A stretch of 49,280 nt of DNA, taken from assembly GCA_013391385.1 (NCBI GenBank), contig JACBFI010000026.1:1-49280 (forward strand), in the 5' to 3' direction. The notes beneath the pieces were generated by a model that had not been told where the DNA came from, searched no databases, and saw only the letters and a program-made list of their open reading frames with translations. The DNA is from Sediminibacterium sp. Gen4. GTDB taxonomy: Bacteria > Bacteroidota > Bacteroidia > Chitinophagales > Chitinophagaceae. Positions within the stretch are counted from its first letter, which is position 1, and each line of letters begins with the position of its first letter. Positions 42,657 through 49,280 of the stretch are shown here, piece by piece. A program made the translations under genes and the position numbers.

Positions 42657-43700
42657 TTACAGATTCTCCCCTTTCAAATTAAAGTTCAAGGAGAATTGGT
42701 GAAATAGCTGGCGTTGATAAAAGCCGGTAGCATAGCGCACTTGTAATTTAGGTAAAAGGATACCTGCTCCTGCGGAAAATCCATTCAATCCATTGGTGAT
42801 ATTAAAACCATTCAGTTCCTGTCTGCGTTGAAAATGGTATCCGGTACTGATCTCAATTTTTTCATCAGGAAAGAATTGTGCACCTAAAACAATATGATTA
42901 AAGATTTTTTGCAGTGTATTTTTTTTACTGAAATCATCTTCTCCCTCTCCTGCTCTAAAGAGTGTATCGTTGTAAAAATTATTAAACCGATGAAGCTCAT
43001 GGAATGTCAATGAAAACTGAACAGGTGCATTTTGCAATTTCTTGGTAATACCAGCCTGCAGATCAAAAGGCAGTTCTTCCTTCCGTCCGCTACCATCGTA
43101 GGTATTCAATTGTGTTCCGATATTTTTTACGGTTACCCCTGCTTGTAACCCTTTATCCGGATCATGATAATTCAATCCAATATCCATGGCCAATCCGGAA
43201 GAACGAAATTGACCATATCCTGAATGAATAAATTTAATCGTAGCCCCATACCACCATTTTTCTTTATGATTCCTGGAAGCCATTACCTGTACCACATAAT
43301 CGCGTGGATTGAATCGTCCGATGATATTCCCTGCAGCATCCGTTTGATCTATACTCCCATAATTCAAATAATTGATACCCCATCCAATACTGGTCTTCGC
43401 CTCTTCCAAATGATACCCTGCACTAATACTATAATTACTGATACCGGCTATAAATGCGTTAAAAGAAGTATTGAACTGACGATGCATTTCTTTTCTTAAT
43501 AAAGCCGGGTTGTGAAAGCTCATACCAACATCTTTACCCCCTGACGTAATATTGATACCACCCAATGCAGAAAGCTGTGCAGTATTGGCTTGTTTGAGAA
43601 AGCCAAAAACAGCATTACCTCCCAGGGTTTGACCACCTGCAGAGATCGCATACACTGATAAAGTCCATAAAATGAAAATCCTGTACAGCACTATATTCAA
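42657..43700 (-). CDS. porQ: type IX secretion protein PorQ
   Basis: PorQ is an outer-membrane β-barrel of the type IX secretion attachment complex (with PorU, PorV and PorZ). The 347-residue protein has a signal peptide (ending near SAGGQ) and the family's G-G-N-A-V-F-G-F-L-K-Q-A-N-T-A-Q-L-S-A-L-G-G-I-N-I-T start, then β-strands alternating hydrophobic and polar residues through to F-S-L-N-F-N-L. No ATG is present upstream of the signal peptide: a TTG at 43700 starts the frame, and a GTG at 43691 is the alternative. Together with PorW at 35899 it supports an active type IX system. Confidence 0.85.
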   Translation of the reverse strand: MNIVLYRIFILWTLSVYAISAGGQTLGGNAVFGFLKQANTAQLSALGGINITSGGKDVGMSFHNPALLRKEMHRQFNTSFNAFIAGISNYSISAGYHLEEAKTSIGWGINYLNYGSIDQTDAAGNIIGRFNPRDYVVQVMASRNHKEKWWYGATIKFIHSGYGQFRSSGLAMDIGLNYHDPDKGLQAGVTVKNIGTQLNTYDGSGRKEELPFDLQAGITKKLQNAPVQFSLTFHELHRFNNFYNDTLFRAGEGEDDFSKKNTLQKIFNHIVLGAQFFPDEKIEISTGYHFQRRQELNGFNITNGLNGFSAGAGILLPKLQVRYATGFYQRQLFHQFSLNFNLKGENL

Positions 43701-43750
43701 ATCTACAATATGTATGGTTGCGGTAGAAATTATTGCGAGAAGGAATAGGT

Positions 43751-43786
43751 GTTAAAAAAATGAAATCCCCCATGGAGATGGGGGAT
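43751..43786 (-). terminator. lon terminator
   Basis: ATCCCCCAT and ATGGGGGAT pair perfectly around GGAG (43765-43786). On the minus strand the stem is followed by a T-rich run (TTTCATTTTTTT). It lies about 93 bases after the lon stop codon. Confidence 0.8.
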
Positions 43787-43878
43787 CTTAACCCTTAAAA
43801 CAACCAACATGAAGAAAATGTTGATGTTTAAATAACAAGACTGCCTTTGAAAAGTTCAGACAGATATAAATTTTAATG

Positions 43879-46281
43879 TCATACCAATGCAATATCCACC
43901 ACTTGTTGCATGGTTTTAACATAATGGAATTCCACACCTTTGATGTAGTCGCCCTCAATTTCTTTAACATCTTTTTCATTCTGCCAACAAAGTATGATCT
44001 CTTTTAAACCCGATCTTTTCGCTGCCAGTACTTTTTCTTTGATTCCACCCACTGGTAATACTTGTCCACGAAGCGTAATCTCACCGGTCATCGCCAGATA
44101 AGGTTTTACTTTTCTACCGGTAAATGCAGAAGCCAATGAGGTAAGCATGGTAATACCTGCACTCGGACCATCTTTTGGAACTGCCCCCTCCGGTACGTGA
44201 ATATGAATGGCTTTCTTTGAAAAATCTTCCGGATCAATACCGTATTTGCGTGCATTGGCCTGCAAATAACTGAGTGCTGTACTGGCGCTTTCCTTCATTA
44301 CATTCCCCAGGTTACCGGTAAGTTTAAGTTCCCCTTTTCCTTCCCCAAGAATGGTTTCGATGAATAAAATATCACCCCCAACATAGGTCCAGGCCAAACC
44401 AACTGCTACACCCGGCATATTGGCCGTTTTATAAATTTCATTGCTGTATCTTGCCTGTCCGAGTATTTTTTCTACGTCCTGTAAAGTGAGGGTAGATTTT
44501 ACTTTGTTTTTAATAGCCAATTCTTTTGCCTGGTAACGCATCAAGGCAGCGAGTTGTCTGTCGAGTTCCCTTACCCCACTTTCACGGGTATAGTTCTCAA
44601 TGACTTTTTCCAAGACTTTATCATTGATCTTGATATTCACTTTCGCCAATCCATGTGCTTCTTTTTGCTTAGGTAATAGGTGACGTTTAGCAATCTCTAC
44701 TTTTTCCTCAACTGCATATCCACTCAGGTCAATGATTTCCAGACGGTCGCGTAGCGCAGGCTGAATATTTTGAAGGTTATTGGCTGTGGCGATGAACAAA
44801 ACTTTACTGAGATCATATTCCAGTTCCAAGTAGTTATCGTAGAAGGTATTGTTCTGTTCCGGATCCAATACTTCCAGTAATGCGGAAGAAGGATCTCCAC
44901 GAAAATCATTACCGATCTTATCGATTTCGTCCAAAATCATAACTGGATTGGAGGACTTGCATTTGCGGATATTTTGCAAAATGCGACCCGGCATAGCACC
45001 GATATAGGTTTTCCTATGACCACGAATCTCACTCTCATCATGCATACCTCCCAAGCTCAAACGAACATATTTTCTCCCGATAGCATGCGCGATGGAACGT
45101 CCCAAAGAGGTTTTACCAATACCCGGAGGACCTAAAAAGCAAAGTATCGGACTCTTCATATCACCTTTCAGCTTCAGAACAGCGAGGTATTCGAGGATAC
45201 GGCTTTTGATCTTAGTCATGCCATAATGATCAATATCCAGCACTTTCTGGGCATTTTTCAGATCATAATTATCATCGGTATGTTCATTCCAAGGGAGGTC
45301 GAGCATCAGGTCAAGGTGATTATATACCACTGAATAGTCAGGGGTACTGGGATGCATACGCTCCAGTTTTTCGATGCCTGATTTAAAGAGGGTTTTAGCA
45401 GCATCAGGCCATTTTTTGCCTTCCGCTTTTTTCTTCATTTCTGCGATCTCACGTTCATTGGTATCACCGCCGAGTTCTTCTTTAATGCTTTTGAGTTGCT
45501 GTTGAAGAAAATAATCTCTTTGCTGTTTGTCGATTTCGGTGCGTGTTTTATTGGTTACCTTATCCTTCAACTCAGCGAATTGAAGCTCACGTTGAAGAAT
45601 ATGGATCAGTTTTTCCGCACGTTGATGTATGTCATTGATCTCTAATAACCCTTGTTTTTCTGCCAGTTCACTATTCAGGTTACTGCTTACAAAGTTGATC
45701 AGAAAAGAAGGGTTTTCAATATTCTTGAGAATAATGGATGCTTCAGTCGGTAAGTTGGGTGATAACTGAATGATTTGAGTCGCCAGGTCTTTGATACTGC
45801 TTACAATGGCATCAAAATCTTCATGAGAGGGCAGTTCATCATCTGCCAACATCCGAATAGAAGCCCTGAAATAAGGGTCTTCAGAATCCATTTTGAGCAA
45901 CTCAAATCGCTTTTTACCTTGAATGATGATGGTAGTACCGCCATCCGGCATCTTGATCAGCTTAATGATTTTTGCGATGGTACCAATAGCACAAAGGTCT
46001 TTGGGTTCGGGATCTTCAATATTGGCATCTTTCTGGGCAACCACACCAATTAGTTTGTCCGATTTATAGGCTTCATTCACCGCTTTGATACTCTTATCTC
46101 GACCTACAGTTATGGGCAAAACAACACCCGGGAATAAAACGGTATTACGTAATGGAAGAATGGGCAGGGTTTCTGGGATCACTGTATCCTTGTCAAATTC
46201 ACCATCTGTTTCATTGATGGGAATAATGGGCATGAAATCAGTCTCGTCTTCCGCTCTAAAAAAAAGTTTCTCTTTCAACAT
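43879..46281 (-). CDS. lon: ATP-dependent protease Lon
   Basis: Lon is a cytoplasmic AAA+ protease that degrades misfolded and regulatory proteins. The 800-residue protein has the N-terminal LON substrate-binding domain (about 38-235, L-P-I-L-P-L-R-N-T-V-L-F-P), an AAA+ module with Walker A GPPGIGKT (384-391) and Walker B near M-I-L-D-E-I-D-K, and a C-terminal S16 protease domain with the dyad Ser707 (PKDGPSAGIT) and Lys750 (GGIKEKV). The length is slightly above E. coli Lon (784). It is transcribed alone between a −7 box (46349-46356) and a terminator (43751-43786). Confidence 0.97.
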   Translation of the reverse strand: MLKEKLFFRAEDETDFMPIIPINETDGEFDKDTVIPETLPILPLRNTVLFPGVVLPITVGRDKSIKAVNEAYKSDKLIGVVAQKDANIEDPEPKDLCAIGTIAKIIKLIKMPDGGTTIIIQGKKRFELLKMDSEDPYFRASIRMLADDELPSHEDFDAIVSSIKDLATQIIQLSPNLPTEASIILKNIENPSFLINFVSSNLNSELAEKQGLLEINDIHQRAEKLIHILQRELQFAELKDKVTNKTRTEIDKQQRDYFLQQQLKSIKEELGGDTNEREIAEMKKKAEGKKWPDAAKTLFKSGIEKLERMHPSTPDYSVVYNHLDLMLDLPWNEHTDDNYDLKNAQKVLDIDHYGMTKIKSRILEYLAVLKLKGDMKSPILCFLGPPGIGKTSLGRSIAHAIGRKYVRLSLGGMHDESEIRGHRKTYIGAMPGRILQNIRKCKSSNPVMILDEIDKIGNDFRGDPSSALLEVLDPEQNNTFYDNYLELEYDLSKVLFIATANNLQNIQPALRDRLEIIDLSGYAVEEKVEIAKRHLLPKQKEAHGLAKVNIKINDKVLEKVIENYTRESGVRELDRQLAALMRYQAKELAIKNKVKSTLTLQDVEKILGQARYSNEIYKTANMPGVAVGLAWTYVGGDILFIETILGEGKGELKLTGNLGNVMKESASTALSYLQANARKYGIDPEDFSKKAIHIHVPEGAVPKDGPSAGITMLTSLASAFTGRKVKPYLAMTGEITLRGQVLPVGGIKEKVLAAKRSGLKEIILCWQNEKDVKEIEGDYIKGVEFHYVKTMQQVVDIALV

Positions 46282-46348
46282 AAATAATGAATCAGTCTTA
46301 AGTCATAATGTCACATAAACCAACACAGGTTCATGCAAGCTAAGTCGG

Positions 46349-46356
46349 CAAAAATA
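46349..46356 (-). promoter_or_regulatory. −7 box for lon
   Basis: TATTTTTG on the minus strand matches TAnnTTTG, 67 bases before the lon ATG at 46281. A TTG at normal −33 spacing is not seen. Confidence 0.35.
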
Positions 46357-46410
46357 AGTCAATATTGGTGCCATGAAAGATAAAAGAGTGTGACTGGTAC
46401 AAACTGTCGC

Positions 46411-46440
46411 AAAAAAAAATCTCCCACCAGAGGCGGGAGA
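46411..46440 (-). terminator. terminator of the 62-residue lipoprotein gene
   Basis: TCTCCCACC and GGCGGGAGA pair (one mismatch) around AGA, and on the minus strand a run of nine T follows (46411-46419). It is about 70 bases after the lipoprotein stop codon at 46511, and is the distal one of three hairpins here. Confidence 0.75.
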
Positions 46441-46447
46441 CTTTTCA

Positions 46448-46466
46448 TTCCCGATGTTATCGGGAA
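46448..46466. repeat. hairpin in the lipoprotein 3' region
   Basis: TTCCCGAT and ATCGGGAA are perfect inverted repeats around GTT. Next to it is the palindrome CTTCTTGCAAGAAG (46470-46483). Both are between the lipoprotein stop and its terminator. Confidence 0.7.
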
Positions 46467-46510
46467 AAGCTTCTTGCAAGAAGTAATATTGTCTAAAAAA
46501 ACAAATACTA

Positions 46511-46699
46511 CTAGTGAGCAGCTGGAGCAGCAGCTGAAGAATCAGTTGCAGCAGCAGAAGAATCTGTAGATGCAGCAGAAGAATCAGTGGTAGTAACTTC
46601 AGTTGCTACAGTTGAATCAGCAGCAGCTTCTTTGTTTTCACCTGAGTTACATGCAGTCATGATACCTGCAACAGCTAAAATTGCGAATACTTTTTTCAT
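46511..46699 (-). CDS. small Ser/Ala/Asp-rich lipoprotein
   Basis: A 62-residue lipoprotein: signal peptide MKKVFAILAVAGIMTAC with the lipobox IMTAC (Cys17), then an acidic, repetitive tail made of TDSSAA and similar units, ending in PAAH. No fold or function is recognised; similar small low-complexity lipoproteins are common in Bacteroidota. An upstream in-frame Met at 46735 would add 12 residues but lies inside the promoter (46733-46763), so the ATG at 46699 is the start. A perfect promoter and an own terminator show it is a highly expressible single-gene unit. Confidence 0.85.
   Translation of the reverse strand: MKKVFAILAVAGIMTACNSGENKEAAADSTVATEVTTTDSSAASTDSSAAATDSSAAAPAAH
46527..46590. 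repeat. internal tandem repeat of the lipoprotein gene
   Basis: Three imperfect units containing GCAGCAG..GAAGAATC repeat in tandem, encoding the TDSSAA repeats. Units are about 21-24 bases long. Confidence 0.6.
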
Positions 46700-46732
46700 T
46701 GTACTTGTTTTTTGAGTTTTTTTGTTTGGGCG

Positions 46733-46763
46733 CAAAGATAGCGGTCGTTTTTGCTTTTACAAA
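46733..46763 (-). promoter_or_regulatory. consensus Bacteroidota promoter of the small lipoprotein
   Basis: On the minus strand TTTG (46760-46763), exactly 19 bases, then TATCTTTG (46733-46740). Both boxes match the phylum consensus perfectly. It lies 33 bases before the ATG at 46699. Confidence 0.85.
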
Positions 46764-46779
46764 TTTTTAACACACTTTT

Positions 46780-48093
46780 TTACTTTTTCCTGAAGAATAT
46801 TCTCACCGGTACCCCTTTAAAATTAAAGCTGGAACGGAGCTGATTCTCTAAATAATTGCGATAAGGCATCTTAATATCATCGGGATAGTTCGTAAAAAAG
46901 GCAAAAGAGGGCACCACTGTCGGCAATTGTGTCACATATTTAATTTTTACAGTATTACCTCTTACCACCGGTGCATGGTATGCTTGAACCGCTTTCAACA
47001 TCACATCATTGAGCTGTGAGGTTGGGATCTTACGTTTCTTATTATCATATACTTCCAAAGCTATTTCAATGGCTTTGAAGATGCGGGTTTTATCCTTAAC
47101 GGAGATAAACAGAACCGGTACATCTGTAAAAGGAGCGATTTTAGACTTTAAAGTTTTTTCATAATCACGAGCTGTATTTGTCTCTTTTTCAACGAGATCC
47201 CACTTATTTACTAATACTACTATCCCCTTTCCCTTACGAGTAGCCAAACTAAAAATTGTTACATCCTGAGCCGTAATTCCTTTATCTGCATCTAGTACAA
47301 GTAAACAAACATCAGCCTCATCCATTGCTTTAATAGCTCTGATGATGGAATAAAACTCTAGGTCGTCCTTTTCTTTACTTTTCTTTCGAATACCGGCAGT
47401 ATCGATCAAGATAAACTCCTTTTGGAACAATTTATAGTGGGTATGAATTGTATCCCTGGTTGTACCGGCAATATCACTCACAATAGTGCGCTCCTCTCCA
47501 ATCAATGCATTCAGCAACGAGGATTTTCCTACATTGGGTTGACCGATAATGGCAAATTTAGGCAGTTGATCTTCCTCTATTACTTCTGCCGAATCCGCAT
47601 CAGAGATTCCTGCAGCAATTGCATCCATAAGCTCTCCTGTTCCACTACCTGAAATACTGCTAATGAAGAAGTTATGAGCGAAACCTAAACTATAAAATTC
47701 AGTAGCTTCTAACTCACGGGTGCCATTATCGACCTTGTTTACGACCACGTACACCGGCTTGGTGGTTCGACGTAACATGTCTGCCATCGACTCATCCAGA
47801 TCTGTAATACCTGTTGCTACATCCACCATAAATATGATGGCATTGGCTTCATCTATGGCAATTTTCACCTGCTTCCGAATCTCTTTTTCAAAAATATCTT
47901 CGGTATTGGGTACAAAACCACCGGTATCAATCAAGTTGAATACTTTGCCATTCCAGTCGGCGATACCATACTGACGGTCGCGGGTAACACCACTGATATC
48001 ATCTACAATGGCTTTTCGTTTTTCTAATAAACGATTAAAGAATGTACTCTTTCCCACGTTTGGTCTACCCACAATTGCTACTGTATAACCCAT
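46780..48093 (-). CDS. der: ribosome assembly GTPase Der (EngA)
   Basis: Der is an essential double-GTPase needed for 50S subunit assembly. The 437-residue protein has two G domains, GRPNVGKS (9-16) and GQPNVGKS (184-191), each with its own DTGG/DTAG and NKVD/NKWD motifs, followed by a KH-like C-terminal domain (about 350-437) ending in VRIFFRKK. The length agrees with the family. It starts 42 bases after the era stop on the same strand, so the two GTPase genes are probably co-transcribed. Confidence 0.97.
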   Translation of the reverse strand: MGYTVAIVGRPNVGKSTFFNRLLEKRKAIVDDISGVTRDRQYGIADWNGKVFNLIDTGGFVPNTEDIFEKEIRKQVKIAIDEANAIIFMVDVATGITDLDESMADMLRRTTKPVYVVVNKVDNGTRELEATEFYSLGFAHNFFISSISGSGTGELMDAIAAGISDADSAEVIEEDQLPKFAIIGQPNVGKSSLLNALIGEERTIVSDIAGTTRDTIHTHYKLFQKEFILIDTAGIRKKSKEKDDLEFYSIIRAIKAMDEADVCLLVLDADKGITAQDVTIFSLATRKGKGIVVLVNKWDLVEKETNTARDYEKTLKSKIAPFTDVPVLFISVKDKTRIFKAIEIALEVYDNKKRKIPTSQLNDVMLKAVQAYHAPVVRGNTVKIKYVTQLPTVVPSFAFFTNYPDDIKMPYRNYLENQLRSSFNFKGVPVRIFFRKK

Positions 48094-48135
48094 ATTTTAA
48101 ATTGATTTAAATATCATAATTAATTGAAAATCATT

Positions 48136-49008
48136 TTATTGATATCCATATTCATTTAATTGCATTTCATTGTCGCGCCATTTAGGACGCACTTTGATAA
48201 ACAATTCAAGAAATACCTTTCGCCCAATAAAAGCTTCGATATCTTTTCTTGCCAAGGTTCCTACTTCTCTGATCATCTTACCTTTATCACCGATGATGAT
48301 TGCCTTCTGACTCTCTCTTTGTACGATGATATCTGCCTGAATCTTAACCAAGGTTTCCTTTTCCTTGAACTCATTCACCATCACTGCTGTATGATAGGGT
48401 ATCTCATCGCCAAACAATTCATAGATCTTCTCTCTGATCATTTCACCAACAAAAAACTTGGTAGGCAGATCGCTCAGATCATCTTCACTATAGAATGGAA
48501 GACCTTCGGGCAATAATGCCAGAATGGCATCTAACAGTTTCTGAAGATGGACTTTCTGAAGCGCCGATATTTTGATCAGTTGCTTACAATAAGGCTTAGT
48601 TGTGAAGAAAGCCTCAGCTTCAGCAATCTTTCCATTGGCAGCCTTATCGATCTTATTTAGGACCAATAATGCCGGCACTTTCAATCTGAGTGAAGAAAAG
48701 ATCGCATCACATTCTTGAAAATCGTCGTTGGCATCTACCATCAATAAAGCCAGATCTGCATCTTCCAACGCCCCTTTTACTGAATCCATCATCCGTTGGT
48801 GGAGTTTGTACTTGGGGTCAATGATACCCGGCGTATCGGAGAAGATGATCTGATACTCGCCCGGTTTATTCAAAAATGCCTTGATACGATGACGCGTGGT
48901 TTGAACCCTAGGGGATACAATGGCCATTTTCTCCCCTATCAAAGCATTCAATAAAGTGCTTTTGCCGGCATTGGGTTTACCAAATATGTTGACGAAACCT
49001 GATTTCAT
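48136..49008 (-). CDS. era: GTPase Era
   Basis: Era binds the 3' end of 16S rRNA and helps mature the 30S subunit. The 290-residue protein has an N-terminal G domain with GKPNAGKS (10-17), DTPGI (about 58-62) and NKID (about 118-121), and a C-terminal KH domain (about 200-280) with the G-D-K-G-K-M-I motif (about 243-249). The ATG at 49008 gives the standard start. It precedes der by 42 bases. The 186 bases upstream show a weak hairpin (49146-49166, arms AGAAAATC and GATTTTCT) but no clear promoter. Confidence 0.96.
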   Translation of the reverse strand: MKSGFVNIFGKPNAGKSTLLNALIGEKMAIVSPRVQTTRHRIKAFLNKPGEYQIIFSDTPGIIDPKYKLHQRMMDSVKGALEDADLALLMVDANDDFQECDAIFSSLRLKVPALLVLNKIDKAANGKIAEAEAFFTTKPYCKQLIKISALQKVHLQKLLDAILALLPEGLPFYSEDDLSDLPTKFFVGEMIREKIYELFGDEIPYHTAVMVNEFKEKETLVKIQADIIVQRESQKAIIIGDKGKMIREVGTLARKDIEAFIGRKVFLELFIKVRPKWRDNEMQLNEYGYQ

Positions 49009-49194
49009 ATACTAATTTATTTAAAGGATTAGTAAATCCGGCTTAAGGGCAAAGGAAACTCAAAAGAGAATAAAACAACAGGAGACAAATAAACGACCAC
49101 CTGTCCAAGTAGTTATTCAGTATCCAGAGTAGCCTCTAGCCGAAAAGAAAATCTTTCTGATTTTCTGGGATTTTAAAAACCCATCTTAAATATT

Positions 49195-49217
49195 AAAGGC
49201 CTCATATCGAGGCCTTT
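49195..49217 (-). terminator. terminator of the tRNA gene
   Basis: AAAGGCCTC and GAGGCCTTT pair perfectly around a 5-base loop. On the minus strand TTTAATATTT follows. It lies 13 bases after the end of the partial tRNA. Confidence 0.75.
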
Positions 49218-49230
49218 GATATTTATTCTG

Positions 49231-49280
49231 TTGCGAGGGAAGGGATCGAACCTCCGTCCGCCTAAGGCGGATATGAGCCC
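49231..49280 (-). tRNA. partial tRNA, 3' part (anticodon probably CAT)
   Basis: The minus strand reads GGGCTCATAT (anticodon-loop-like, anticodon CAT), then a palindrome TCCGCC-TTA-GGCGGA, then the T arm GGAGG-TTCGATC-CCTTC and acceptor strand CCTCGCA with A73. The T-arm and the end A72-A73 look like an initiator tRNA-fMet. The gene is cut by the window end, so the D arm is not seen. The region between anticodon loop and T stem is 15 bases instead of 10 and its palindrome competes with the anticodon stem, so identity is uncertain. Confidence 0.5.

Noticed and set aside
43788-43979. 63-codon minus-strand frame overlapping the lon end and terminator
   Set aside because: Runs in another frame over the lon C-terminus; hydrophobic-aromatic translation with no signal.

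Overview
The window is a chromosomal stretch of a Bacteroidota bacterium, most likely of the family Chitinophagaceae. The evidence is a moderate-to-low GC base composition, lipoproteins with Bacteroidota-type lipoboxes, families largely confined to the phylum (DUF4270, DUF5686, GSCFA, PorQ, PorW/SprE), absence of Shine-Dalgarno sequences, and promoter-like boxes of the TTTG-N19-TAnnTTTG type. Almost every gene is a housekeeping or phylum-conserved gene. I see no phage, insertion sequence, CRISPR array or defence island, and no stretch longer than 300 bases without a gene.

Layout. 68-6598 (minus strand): a TPR lipoprotein, a DUF5686 outer-membrane protein, and a penicillin-acylase-type hydrolase followed by a four-helix membrane protein. 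6753-9720: a di-heme peroxidase, a BioF-like enzyme and the diiron tRNA hydroxylase MiaE. 9726-13433 (minus): a tight five-gene run coding for a GSCFA protein, HMG-CoA lyase, RlmB, a Nudix hydrolase and a membrane protein. 13646-17262 (minus): metK, a DUF4270 lipoprotein and a half-length glycogen-synthase-like protein. Divergent from the last is a plus-strand run of panC, panD, a flippase-like membrane protein and rfaE2, then ppk1 and ppx (overlapping), panB, a secreted protein, and a LytS/LytTR two-component pair. 27061-32020 (plus): an ALDH7-type dehydrogenase, two DinB-fold proteins, an OmdA-type protein and a subtilase with a large insertion. 32134-34819: YceI, sucC and an SprT-like protein. 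34806-35814 (minus): three small membrane genes resembling the leader of an ATP-synthase locus, but with no F0F1 genes here. 35899-43700: PorW/SprE-like protein, class A PBP, HAD phosphatase, CAT-fold acetyltransferase and PorQ. 43879-49008 (minus): lon, a 62-residue lipoprotein, der and era. The window ends inside a partial, odd-looking tRNA gene.

Links between genes. panC, panD and panB give three of the pantothenate steps. ppk1 and ppx make and degrade polyphosphate. PorQ and PorW imply a type IX secretion system. Der and Era are both ribosome-assembly GTPases; RlmB and MiaE modify rRNA and tRNA.

The least ordinary material is intergenic. There is a two-copy composite element (13507-13628 and 32021-32113) made of a short-word repeat block plus a nearly identical terminator hairpin, other palindromic elements (3663-3763, 34078-34175), and a cluster of three hairpins behind the small lipoprotein. 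I did not find a clear, previously undescribed multi-gene system; the best leads are these elements, several domain-truncated proteins, and the anomalous tRNA end.
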